23,105 nucleotides of DNA, from contig DCZN01000110.1 of the NCBI GenBank assembly GCA_002331625.1, positions 28,397-51,501 on the forward strand, given 5' to 3'. The stretch is from Nitrospira sp. UBA2083. Its GTDB lineage: Bacteria > Nitrospirota > Nitrospiria > Nitrospirales > Nitrospiraceae. Of the stretch, positions 14,657 to 22,326 are shown one piece after another. The first letter of the stretch is position 1, and every line of letters begins with the position of its first letter. Made by a program: the position numbers and the translations under genes. Below the pieces are notes generated by a model. It saw nothing but the letters and a program-made list of their open reading frames with translations. It made no database searches and was not told the origin of the DNA.

Positions 14657-16600
14657 TCAGCCGGGTTTCTGAATCTTCAACGTCTTCATGCGAGACGAAA
14701 GGGTAGAGGCGTTGAGTCCGAGTAGTGACGCCGCACCCTTCTCACCGGATACTTTCCACTTGGTGGTCTCAAGGGCTCTCAGGATATTGCTCCGTTCCAG
14801 TTCATCGAGCTCCTTGGCCGAAAGAATGGCACCGCAAAGAAGCGCGGTTCCATCAACTGGAACCGGGTGAACTGAAAGCGCCTCCGGCAAGGCTCTATCG
14901 AGGTTGAGCCGGCCGGCCTCTGCCGTAATCACGGCACGCTCGATCACGTTTTGAAGCTCTCGTACGTTCCCTGGCCAATGATAGGCTTGAAGCCGACGAG
15001 CAGCGTCGGCAGTCAGCGGCGCATGCGTCCGTCCCATCTTCGCGGTGAATCGTTTGGCAAAGACAGAAGCAAGCTGCGTCACATCGTCGCCCCGTTCACG
15101 CAGCGACGGCAGCCTGATCGGAAACACATTCAACCGGTAGTAGAGGTCCTCACGGAACGTGCCCTGCTTGACTGCGGCGGCAAGATCACGATTGGTCGCG
15201 GCAAGCACCCGGACATCGACTTTCCTGGTCCTCGAACTGCCAACAGGATCGAACTCGCCTTCTTGGAGCACCCGCAGCAACTTCGCCTGTAACTCAAGCG
15301 GTAATTCCCCAATTTCATCAAGAAAGATGGTGCCCTTGTCGGCGAGAGAAAACCGCCCTTCGCGCTTCTTTGTGGCCCCGGTAAAGGCACCCTGTTCATG
15401 ACCGAACAGCTCGCTTTCGATGAGTGTCGCGGGCATTGCGGCACAGTTCACAGTCACCAACGGACGCTCCCGGCGCGTACTGGCTGTATGGACCGCACGG
15501 GCCACGAGCTCTTTGCCGGTTCCAGTTTCTCCCGTGATAAGCACCGTCGCACCAGTCTTGGCAACTTGTGCGATATCCTGAAGCACCCGTCGAAATGCCG
15601 GACTCTCACCGAGCAAGGCATCGTCCTGATGAAGCGACTGCAATTCCTCTCGTAGGAGTTCCGCTTGGACCGTGAGCGACTGGATCTTCTCCTCTGCCTT
15701 CACCCGATCATGGATATTGCGAAGAATAAGGGTCGTGAATTTGCGACGATCTAATTCAAACCGGGACAGTGTCGCCTCCGCGGGAAATGATTGGCCTTCC
15801 GGACAACAGGCAGTGAGCCCCCCGGGAATCCACATTGATCGCTGCCCCTCGGAGCGACTGTCCAGCTCCTCTGTCAGCATGATCAACCGATCGGCGTCCT
15901 CAGGGCACAGGAAACATCGAAAGTCTTGACCGATCATCTTCTCCGCGCAGCATTGAAATGTCTTTTCGGTCGCAGGGTTCACGTGTGTGATGTGGAACTG
16001 GTGATCCAGCTCAATGATCGCGTCCATGGCGCTGCTGAGGAGCCGGCTCACCTTTTCTTCCCGCTCCCGCACCTCAGCTTCCGCCCGTAACCGCCGCAAT
16101 TCCGCCGCGGCCCGTGCGGCAAAGATCTGAAACACCGCGTGGATGCGTGGCTCCACGGGAATCGGCCGCCGGTCGATCACCGCCATATGGCCGAGAATCT
16201 CCCCATCCGTGTCTTGTAACGGGACACCCATATAGCTGGCCGCTCCAGCGGCCCTTAATTCTTCCCTGTGAGGGAAAATATCCAGAATGCGATCGGGAAA
16301 GTGCACGAGTTTGGCTGTATCGATCACACGCTCACAGGGGGTTCCGGCAATGTCCATCTCATAGTCCAGGATCCACTGACCGTCCAGCCAGAAGGCGAGG
16401 GCCCGCAGACGACGCGTTTCGTGAAGATACTCCGTCACCCACGCCCCGTGCGTTCCAAGTACCGAGGTAAGGTTCTGGACCAAAGCTGTGAAAAACTGTT
16501 GCCCGGTTTCGGTTGCGGTGCCCTTAAGAATTGCGCGCAAGGCGGCGTCGACTTCAAGGTTCTGGAGAGGTGTGGAGTGACCAGATGGAGGAGATGTCAT
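14657..16600 (-). CDS. Sigma-54-dependent transcriptional activator, GAF-PAS-AAA+-Fis (FhlA/NorR-like architecture)
   Basis: 647 residues from the ATG at 16600; a TTG at 16669 is an alternative, and neither has a clear ribosome binding site. A GAF domain spans about 35-170 ('[21 protein letters not shown]'). A PAS-like domain spans about 185-300 ('[21 protein letters not shown]') and carries six cysteines (217, 218, 229, 232, 265, 266). The AAA+ domain has Walker A 'GETGTGKE' (357-364), '[13 protein letters not shown]' (397-409, the loop that contacts sigma-54) and Walker B '[10 protein letters not shown]' (423-432). '[18 protein letters not shown]' (540-557) and a Fis-type helix-turn-helix (about 605-645) close it. 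No receiver domain is present, so it should sense a ligand or redox state directly. It is upstream of, and co-oriented with, the operon it probably controls. Confidence 0.92.
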   Translation of the reverse strand: MTSPPSGHSTPLQNLEVDAALRAILKGTATETGQQFFTALVQNLTSVLGTHGAWVTEYLHETRRLRALAFWLDGQWILDYEMDIAGTPCERVIDTAKLVHFPDRILDIFPHREELRAAGAASYMGVPLQDTDGEILGHMAVIDRRPIPVEPRIHAVFQIFAARAAAELRRLRAEAEVREREEKVSRLLSSAMDAIIELDHQFHITHVNPATEKTFQCCAEKMIGQDFRCFLCPEDADRLIMLTEELDSRSEGQRSMWIPGGLTACCPEGQSFPAEATLSRFELDRRKFTTLILRNIHDRVKAEEKIQSLTVQAELLREELQSLHQDDALLGESPAFRRVLQDIAQVAKTGATVLITGETGTGKELVARAVHTASTRRERPLVTVNCAAMPATLIESELFGHEQGAFTGATKKREGRFSLADKGTIFLDEIGELPLELQAKLLRVLQEGEFDPVGSSRTRKVDVRVLAATNRDLAAAVKQGTFREDLYYRLNVFPIRLPSLRERGDDVTQLASVFAKRFTAKMGRTHAPLTADAARRLQAYHWPGNVRELQNVIERAVITAEAGRLNLDRALPEALSVHPVPVDGTALLCGAILSAKELDELERSNILRALETTKWKVSGEKGAASLLGLNASTLSSRMKTLKIQKPG

Positions 16601-16673
16601 GAGGTGAAAGTATGGGGCGCGATGGGCGACAGATGCAAGAGGTATAGACGAGAGAGAGCATTCCCTCAATATC

Positions 16674-17007
16674 CTACGTGCCTAAATCTGCGTGACGGCC
16701 TCCTCCGCGCTTGCGCTGCATTTCCTCCGCATGAGTCTCCGTCGTCGTGGGGTGCTGATGCCGCATCATCTTCTGCACCGACATGGAATTGGCATCGTTG
16801 AGGAGGGAAAAGGCGGGGGAGGAGTGGCGCAAATCATGCACGACGATGCCAGGATTCTTCACGACGGCTAACAGCAATCCCTCCGTGATGATGCGGTGAA
16901 TCGCGCGCGTCGAAAACTACTTGCCGGTTGGGGACTCTCCAGCACCCTGCCGCTCCAGCTCTGCGATGTATGCTCGCTCAGAGTGAGGCTGCCGATGCGC
17001 AAACAGA
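16674..17007 (-). pseudogene. Tyrosine recombinase (phage-type integrase) C-terminal remnant
   Basis: The frame reads '..LFAHRQPHSERAYIAELERQ', then an in-frame TAG (16919-16917) followed by 'FSTRAIHRII', 'VVKNPGIVVHDLRHSSPAF', 'NDANSMSVQKMMRHQHPTTTETHAEEM'. H-D-L-R-H-S is the conserved box II (H-x-x-R) of tyrosine recombinases, and 'MMRHQHPTTTETHAE' corresponds to G-H-x-x-x-x-T-x-x-Y-A-H/E. The nucleophilic Tyr is His (CAT instead of TAT), so the product would be inactive even without the stop. Where intact recombinases have 'K-Y/F-F-S' the TAG probably replaces a TAC/TAT codon. The N-terminal arm and core are missing. It lies about 450 bp from the right repeat and supports a former integrated element. 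Confidence 0.75.
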
Positions 17008-17402
17008 TCTCGGTGGCAGCGGGGATTGTGCGAGGATGAGAGGCGAAGAATTCGGGATTGAAACGCTGGGTATGGATGGGAAGCTGCAAGCCCATCTTAG
17101 TGACTGTATCCGAAAGAGGACTATGGGCTTATGAGCAGTGATCGGCCCAGGTATCATGAGCCTACCAGACAGGCGAAAGAGCAAGGGCAGGGAAGGGTGA
17201 GGCGCATGTTTATGCCTCATCCTCCAGGTTAGATGGAGGCGAGTCTTGAGGGTTTAATTCCTGGTCCCGTCCGGTCACAGATTTGCCGATTGCTTCTACC
17301 GTTTCGTCATGACTTGCTGTGCTATCGTGTTCCCATGACGGTGAGTCCAGTGCAATTCGAAAATACGCATGGAGCCATAACATTTCAGCACACCATAAGC
17401 TG
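17008..17402. other. Stretch without a recognisable gene near the island's right end
   Basis: Short frames on both strands only, none with known motifs. A small imperfect hairpin can be drawn around 17198-17222 (GTGAGGC/GCCTCAT). The integrase remnant may once have extended further into this DNA (another frame reads 'FFASHPRTIPAATEI'), but it is too degraded to delimit. Confidence 0.4.
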
Positions 17403-17635
17403 ATGGCATTAGCTATCACAGAAGCTGTGATACGGTCGATTCTGCCTAGGACGGAGGATTGGGTTGGTCATACGACGGGCTTCACGTATGGGTTAAGCGT
17501 CATGCGGCAAGCACTGTCCCTTCGATTGTGAAGGTGAGAGAGGGGCTGAGGCAGGCTATCAACGATGGGTTGAGCGCCTCGCCCCCACCATTTTCACTTC
17601 CAGGTAATTCCAATAACATCAAAAAGCCAGCGTAA
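17403..17635 (+). pseudogene. Frameshifted reading frame carrying the right copy of the 129-bp repeat
   Basis: One frame starts with 'MALAITEAVIRSILPRTEDW' (ATG at 17403). The coding phase then shifts near 17450-17462 into 'GWSYDGLHVWVKRHAAS', continues 'VKVREGLRQAINDGLSASP' and ends '..FSLPGNSNNIKKPA' at the TAA at 17633. 'LAITEAV' corresponds to 'KAITQAL' in the left copy. A TTG at 17459 could start a 58-codon version, but GGAGG is too close to it. The stop codon lies inside the loop of the terminator at 17621-17648, which suggests this was a genuine gene end. The family is not recognised. Confidence 0.45.
17462..17590 (+). repeat. 129-bp direct repeat, right copy
   Basis: It matches 6819-6947 at 120 of 129 positions without gaps, ending at the same CCACCA. 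Differences include GAT/GAC, CTC/CTT, CTA/CTG, CAA/CAG and CCT/CCC when read in the shared frame, i.e. mostly silent changes. This points to a coding origin and to an old duplication or divergence rather than a fresh target-site duplication. Confidence 0.9.
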
Positions 17636-17648
17636 CTGCTGGCTTTTT
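17621..17648. terminator. Strong bidirectional rho-independent terminator
   Basis: AAAAAGCCAGC (17621-17631) pairs perfectly with GCTGGCTTTTT (17638-17648) around the 6-nt loop GTAACT, and is followed on the + strand by ATTTTGTTTT. On the - strand the same stem also ends in a T-run. It can stop + strand transcription from the repeat-bearing remnant and - strand transcription from the tryptophanase operon, whose last stop is about 245 bp away. Confidence 0.88.
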
Positions 17649-17660
17649 ATTTTGTTTTCT

Positions 17661-17741
17661 GTTCAGCACTGGGTAGTACCTCCATTGACATCAGGGGGCA
17701 ACTGGAGGCAAGTGAGTTGACTGCTGAACGGAGTTGCCCCC
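17661..17741. repeat. Interleaved inverted repeats between terminator and quinone oxidoreductase
   Basis: GGGGGCAACT (17694-17703) and AGTTGCCCCC (17732-17741) are perfect inverted arms of 10 bp. GTTCAGCA (17661-17668) and TGCTGAAC (17722-17729) are perfect arms of 8 bp. They may be ends of a vanished insertion element. Directly after them, ATG at 17742 opens a 13-codon frame 'MPLTDTASEIQVE'; its first seven residues resemble the start of P4-type integrases, which is suggestive only. Confidence 0.45.
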
Positions 17742-17893
17742 ATGCCGCTGACCGATACCGCCAGTGAGATTCAGGTAGAATGAAACTTGTCCTTTTTCAT
17801 TCGTTCTTCTTGCATGGAAGTAGGATTTTGTCTGGCGGTTCACAATCTCTCCGGCCTGGGTTGGGGAGCAGACTTAAGTCCGTCAGATCGATA

Positions 17894-18892
17894 TTAGCCG
17901 GCTACGCGTACCAGTACTTTTCCCATCGGGCCTTGTGCCAATCGTGCAAATCCTTTCTTGACCTCTCCGAATGAAACGATGCAGTCTACCTGTGGCCGTT
18001 GTCCTATAGCATCCAGCTGGCCGACAATCTCCTTCCATGCGGTCCGGGCTACCTGAGCCGTATAGTCACCAACCGAGACACCGCCCATGCGAATGCGGCG
18101 GAACAACAAGGTAGCTGTGTTGAACTCAGGAACCGCCCCTCCGCTCCTGCCAACGATGCTGACCCGTCCGCCGTAGTCCAGAACGGCGATGACGTGAGGC
18201 AATAGTTTGCCGCCAACACAGTCGATAGCGAGGGTAACTTTCTTTGGACTGATTACAGCAGAGACGGACTTCACAAGATCTCTATCCTCAGGATCAAGTA
18301 CGAAATCAGCTCCGAGTGCTTTCAACTTGGCTCGCTTCTCCGCATCGCGTGATAAAGCTATCACGATCTGGTCCACCGATTTTCCCAGTAGGACTGATGC
18401 GACGCCGACTCCGCCTGACGCACCGGTCACGAGGAGGACAGACTTTTCCGGTGGAGGGCCAGGAGGATCGCTCCACTGTGTTAAGGCTTGCCATGCGGTC
18501 AAGAAGACCAACGGAGCGCCGGCCATCTCTTCGAGAGACCAGCCTGCAGGGATTTGAGTCACGCTTTCTGCAGGAACGACGACTTTTTCGGCTAGCGTAC
18601 CTGCCGCGTCCACTCCTGCAGAGCAACGCAGGATCCCGACTGTTTCACCCACGCGGATATTCTTTATACCGGCTCCCAACTGTAGCACGTCACCCACACC
18701 GTCACGTCCGAGGATGTGTGGCAGGGTCGGTTTTGCGGGATACAGCCCTTGTGCCAGAAATGCATCCGCGGGATTGAGCGCGGCGTACCTCACTTTGAGC
18801 AGCACCTCTGTCGGGCCGGGCTGAGGATCCGGCACCTCTCCAAGCCGCAACCGTTCACTTCCGCCATAGGAGTCCATCAACCACGCACGCAT
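17894..18892 (-). CDS. Zinc-type alcohol dehydrogenase-like / quinone oxidoreductase (MDR family)
   Basis: 332 residues from the ATG at 18892; the frame is open to 18970 but that part runs into the preceding gene. N-terminal GroES-like domain: 'MRAWLMDSYGGSERLRLGEVPDPQPGPTEVLLKVRYAALNP' pattern, 'PHILGRDGVGDVLQLGAGI' and 'VGETVGILR'. Rossmann domain: 'LLVTGASGGVGVASVLLGK' (153-171) for NADPH, 'LKALGADFVLD', 'AIDCVGG', 'GGRVSIVGRSGG'. The catalytic-zinc Cys/His set is absent, which fits the QOR subgroup of NADPH-dependent quinone or enone reductases. Last gene of the tryptophanase operon; the upstream gene's stop is 74 bp away and no strong ribosome binding site is visible. Physiological substrate unknown. 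Confidence 0.88.
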   Translation of the reverse strand: MRAWLMDSYGGSERLRLGEVPDPQPGPTEVLLKVRYAALNPADAFLAQGLYPAKPTLPHILGRDGVGDVLQLGAGIKNIRVGETVGILRCSAGVDAAGTLAEKVVVPAESVTQIPAGWSLEEMAGAPLVFLTAWQALTQWSDPPGPPPEKSVLLVTGASGGVGVASVLLGKSVDQIVIALSRDAEKRAKLKALGADFVLDPEDRDLVKSVSAVISPKKVTLAIDCVGGKLLPHVIAVLDYGGRVSIVGRSGGAVPEFNTATLLFRRIRMGGVSVGDYTAQVARTAWKEIVGQLDAIGQRPQVDCIVSFGEVKKGFARLAQGPMGKVLVRVAG

Positions 18893-18966
18893 ATATCGAT
18901 CATTGTTTGGCGAAGCTTGTGATAGAGAACAGTTTCCGAGCACTCTCCCGGAACGTCCTATGGGAA

Positions 18967-20910
18967 TCAAACGACCTTACGCATATACTCCTCGTCGGCC
19001 TTCAATGGTCTCTCTCGTCTCACGTAGTCTTGAAGCCCACGCTGTATGATTCCATTATTCAGTGCAGGGTATCGACCGCTGAGGGCGTTGCCCCCGACGG
19101 ACGTTACTCTTGCATCCTGATTGCGAACCAGTTCGTGGAGGTTATGTTCGATACGGTATTGAGCTTCTCGAAAGCATGCTTCTGCGAGATCCCAAACCTC
19201 CGGATGTGCAGCGGTCCGTTCCTGCATTTCGGCATAAAGAGCGGTCGCTGCAATCACCAGAAGATCTTCGCCGACCATCTCGATCCGATTTTGCCGACCT
19301 TGATCGTCTTGAAGCCCCTTCCGATGAAGGAGCATGGCGTAAAATATCGTTCGTGCCAGTCGTCGACTGGCACGTTCCACGAAGAGCAGCTTGGAGTAGA
19401 CATTCGATCGTTGAAACTCTGGGCGTAGCGGTAAGCGGCGGCCTCTCCATTGGCTCAGGTACCAAGGAACATAGAATCTCAGGAGTCGCTGAAACTCGAT
19501 GAATTGACGGATGCCCGTCGCTCGTTCGTCGAAGAGATGCCCGGCCTTTTCAAGATGCATGTTGAGACCCTCACGGGCAACGAATGGTCTTAGGATATCA
19601 GTGGCACCTTCTCCGATTCTATACATCTCCGCATCACGGACCAGCTGTTCGATGCCGAACGCCGGCTCTCCACGAAGCCACTTTGAATGGGCTGTTTCGT
19701 ACCCCATCCCCCCGAAGATGACTTGGGCGTCTTTTAAGAACTGAATAGTTTGCTCGGAACAGAAGAGTTTGGCAAGGGCGGCCTCGATCCGGACATCAAA
19801 CGTGTGCTGATCCGCCATTCGCCATGCCGTCAGTGCGAGAGCCTCCATCGCGAAGAGATTCGAAGCCATGCGGCCCAGCCTCATACGTTGCGTCTGCCTG
19901 GTGCCCAGAGGTTTCTGGAAGGTGAGTCGCTGGTTGGCCCGATCGAGCGTGGGTTGCCACGCTTGTTTGGCCATACCCAAGCAAATGGCAGGGATACTGA
20001 CCGCCCGACCTATGTTGAGGATGGTCAACGCGTACTTGAGCCCTCGACCTACTTCACCGATGACATTGCCAGTCGGGATGTGAACATCCGTGAACGTCAT
20101 GTGGGCGTTCTCAATGCCCCGACAGCCCTCGAATTGGCAGTGCTGTCGAATATGAACACCGGATGTCTGCATATCGAGGATGAAGGCAGTGTGTAAGTAA
20201 TCGTCTGCTCCTTCCCCATCGGGAACTGGTTCCCACGTGGTTTGCCCATTCTGTTGTGTCCGTTTGGCCGGTACCCGTGCGATCAACGTCACGTAGCGGG
20301 CGATGGGACCGTTCGTGCACCACAGTTTTTCACCGTTTACGACAAACATTGTCCCGGTGGAATCTAAGATAGCCTCCGTCGCAATATTTGCGGCGTCAGA
20401 CCCGGTGATCGGTTCCGTGAGGGCGAAGGCCGACACAGCCTCCCGCGCAACAAGGGGGAGGTACGTGCGTCGCTGCTCCTCGTTGCCGAACATGAGTATC
20501 GGCATCGCGATGCCGATCGATTGCGGCACGGCGACGGTGAGAGCCAGTGCGTTGCTCCAGCTCGCCATGAGCATGAGGGCACGACCATAGTTCGTGTACG
20601 AGAACCCGAGCCCTCCGTACTGTCGGGGGATCTTCATGCCGAAGGCACCGAGTGCGAAGAGTCCTTTCAGGACGGAGTCGGGGATTCTTGCGGTCCGTTC
20701 GATTTCATCGGGATCGACATACGTCGTGAGAAAGGTTTCCAGGCGTGGGCGGAATTCTTCCCAGGCAGCCTTCTCTTCCGGTGACTCTTCCGGCATGAGC
20801 AGGAGTGAAAAATCGGGCCTTCCGGCAAAGAGCCCCACCATAAAACTCTGGCCTGTTAACCGCTCTCGGGCCTCTTCGATCCGCTCGAACCCTTTGAACA
20901 GGGTGGCCAT
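18967..20910 (-). CDS. Acyl-CoA dehydrogenase family protein, long form with C-terminal extension
   Basis: 647 residues, longer than the usual 380-400 and similar in size to VLCAD/ACAD9-type enzymes. The N-terminal helical domain has 'GAFGMKIPRQYGGLGFS'. The FAD/substrate middle domain has 'FALTEPITGSDAAN' (162-175) and 'FVVNGEKLWCTNGPIA' (189-204). The C-terminal helical domain has 'QVIFGGMGYE' and 'MYRIGEGATDILR' (429-441), where Glu434 sits at the catalytic-base position of MCAD-like enzymes. Residues about 450-647 form an extra helical domain. Family members oxidise acyl-CoA thioesters and pass electrons through FAD to ETF. The gene begins 9 bp after the tryptophanase stop. The true substrate is unknown, but the enzyme looks catalytically complete. 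Confidence 0.92.
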   Translation of the reverse strand: MATLFKGFERIEEARERLTGQSFMVGLFAGRPDFSLLLMPEESPEEKAAWEEFRPRLETFLTTYVDPDEIERTARIPDSVLKGLFALGAFGMKIPRQYGGLGFSYTNYGRALMLMASWSNALALTVAVPQSIGIAMPILMFGNEEQRRTYLPLVAREAVSAFALTEPITGSDAANIATEAILDSTGTMFVVNGEKLWCTNGPIARYVTLIARVPAKRTQQNGQTTWEPVPDGEGADDYLHTAFILDMQTSGVHIRQHCQFEGCRGIENAHMTFTDVHIPTGNVIGEVGRGLKYALTILNIGRAVSIPAICLGMAKQAWQPTLDRANQRLTFQKPLGTRQTQRMRLGRMASNLFAMEALALTAWRMADQHTFDVRIEAALAKLFCSEQTIQFLKDAQVIFGGMGYETAHSKWLRGEPAFGIEQLVRDAEMYRIGEGATDILRPFVAREGLNMHLEKAGHLFDERATGIRQFIEFQRLLRFYVPWYLSQWRGRRLPLRPEFQRSNVYSKLLFVERASRRLARTIFYAMLLHRKGLQDDQGRQNRIEMVGEDLLVIAATALYAEMQERTAAHPEVWDLAEACFREAQYRIEHNLHELVRNQDARVTSVGGNALSGRYPALNNGIIQRGLQDYVRRERPLKADEEYMRKVV

Positions 20911-20919
20911 GATGGTTCC

Positions 20920-22326
20920 TCAGACGGTCATCGGCTCTCGCGATGGTGATTCTTGGAGTTCAGCAAATCGCGCCGTGAAGTGGCGGAGCATCGGCGCCTC
21001 ATAGGTCAAAGTCAGGCCATGGATCCGGTCACGTTGCTGATAGAGTTCGATGATCGATTCTGCGACATAGGTGATCTGCATATTGGTGTAGACCCGTCGA
21101 GGAATCGCGAGCCGGACCGTTTCAAGCTCAGGATGAATGGTTCGGCCTGTCACAGGATCTTTTTTCCCGAACATAAGCGTACCGATTTCGACCCCACGGA
21201 TGCCGTAGTCCCGGTACAGCGCGACCGCCAATGCTTGTCCTGGAAATTCAGACTGCGGGATATGGGGGAGGAACTCCTTCGCATTGAGGTAGATCGCGTG
21301 GCCGCCAGTGGGCTTGAGAATCGGGACTCCGGATTGGTCAAGGAGTTCGCCAAGATATCGAACCTGGCTGATTCGGAAACGGAGGTATTCCTCGTTGAGC
21401 ACCTCTTCAAGCCCTATCGCCATGGCTTCGAGATCGCGTCCCGCCAGCCCTCCATAGGTTGGAAAGCCTTCCACCAAGATGAGCATGTTCGTGATGTCTT
21501 GGGCCCACTGCTCATCGTTGAGGCTCAGGAACCCGCCGATGTTCACAAGTCCGTCTTTCTTGGCGGACATGGTGCAGCCGTCGCCGTGGCTGAACAGTTC
21601 TCGCGCGATCGTCAGCACCGGTGTGTTCGCATAGCCCGACTCCCGCTCCTTGATGAAAAAGCAGTTTTCTGCGAACCGGCAGGCATCGAAGAACAGCGGA
21701 ATCCCGTAGCGATTGAGCAACGCTCGGGTTTGACGGATATTTTCCATCGAGACCGGTTGGCCCCCACCACTATTGTTGGTGATGGTGATCATCACGAGCG
21801 GAATGTTTTCGCGGCCCACGCGGTGAATAGTTTCATCGAGCCTATTGAGGTCCATATTCCCCTTGAAGGGCAACTCGCAATGTGGGTCATAGGCCTCTTT
21901 GATCACGAGGTCGAGCGCCTCAGCGCGCTGATGTTCGACGTTGGCTCTCGTCGTGTCGAAGTGGATATTGTTGGGGACGCACATGCCGGGTTGGACGATC
22001 GTTGAGAAGAGAAGATTTTCCGCCATCCGTCCTTGGTGCGTTGGAATGACGTGCTCGTAGCCAAAGATCGACCGGACGGTTTCTTCCAAACGGTAGTAGT
22101 TTCTGCTGCCGGCGTACGACTCGTCCCCCAACATCAGTCCAGCCCACTGTCGGTCGCTCATGGCTGACGTGCCGCTATCGGTGAGCAAATCAACGTAGAC
22201 GCTCTCGGCGGGGACCTGAAAGAGATTGTATCCAGCCTCGCGTAACAATCGGTCTCGCTGCTCACGCGTCGTTCGGCGTATAGGTTCCACAACCTTGATC
22301 TTGAACGGTTCGGATGGGAATTTCAT
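20920..22326 (-). CDS. tnaA: Tryptophanase (tryptophan indole-lyase), PLP-dependent beta-eliminating lyase
   Basis: 468 residues, the normal family length. The enzyme splits L-tryptophan into indole, pyruvate and ammonia. PLP is bound by Lys257 in 'CTMSAKKDGLVNIGGF'; also visible are Tyr71 in 'DESYAGSRNYYRLE', 'HQGRMAENLLFS', 'ITNNSGGGQPVSM' and 'FFDACRFAENC'. The main alternative is tyrosine phenol-lyase, whose backbone sequence is close. Three positions argue for tryptophanase: Asp124 ('HFDTT', Thr124 in the phenol-lyase), Ile381 ('GVEIGTL', Arg381 in the phenol-lyase) and His449 ('LRHFTARF', Phe in the phenol-lyase), from remembered family alignments. The start ATG overlaps the stop of the preceding gene (ATGA). 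No tnaC-like leader or TnaB permease is visible in the window. Confidence 0.9.
   Translation of the reverse strand: MKFPSEPFKIKVVEPIRRTTREQRDRLLREAGYNLFQVPAESVYVDLLTDSGTSAMSDRQWAGLMLGDESYAGSRNYYRLEETVRSIFGYEHVIPTHQGRMAENLLFSTIVQPGMCVPNNIHFDTTRANVEHQRAEALDLVIKEAYDPHCELPFKGNMDLNRLDETIHRVGRENIPLVMITITNNSGGGQPVSMENIRQTRALLNRYGIPLFFDACRFAENCFFIKERESGYANTPVLTIARELFSHGDGCTMSAKKDGLVNIGGFLSLNDEQWAQDITNMLILVEGFPTYGGLAGRDLEAMAIGLEEVLNEEYLRFRISQVRYLGELLDQSGVPILKPTGGHAIYLNAKEFLPHIPQSEFPGQALAVALYRDYGIRGVEIGTLMFGKKDPVTGRTIHPELETVRLAIPRRVYTNMQITYVAESIIELYQQRDRIHGLTLTYEAPMLRHFTARFAELQESPSREPMTV

Larger units (their letters stand above)
6819..17590. mobile_element. Putative decayed genomic island bracketed by 129-bp direct repeats
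   Basis: The segment is delimited by two same-orientation repeats. It contains a broken serine recombinase near the left end, a dead tyrosine recombinase relic near the right end, a toxin-antitoxin pair, two long stretches without genes, and a regulated accessory operon. It sits between two compact operons (EPS on the left, tryptophanase on the right). The limits are inferred from the repeats. Because differences between the repeats are mostly synonymous, they may be paralogous gene pieces rather than true att sites, so the exact ends and the idea of one single element are uncertain. Confidence 0.5.

Noticed and set aside
16601..16669. TTG at 16669 as start of the sigma-54 activator
   Set aside because: Kept only as an alternative: the added 23 residues have no domain content, and the AGGA upstream is too close to the TTG.
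16268..16801. 177-codon + frame
   Set aside because: Antisense to the N-terminal GAF part of the sigma-54 activator; no known motif.
17462..17590. Repeat ending in CCACCA taken as the 3' end of a tmRNA or tRNA used as integration site
   Set aside because: No T-arm with a GGTTCRA-type loop and matching stem could be formed, no acceptor partner is found upstream, and the differences between copies follow a codon pattern.
20953..22005. 350-codon open frame on the + strand
   Set aside because: It lies fully antisense to tryptophanase, whose conserved motifs are on the other strand; a shadow frame of a GC-rich gene.
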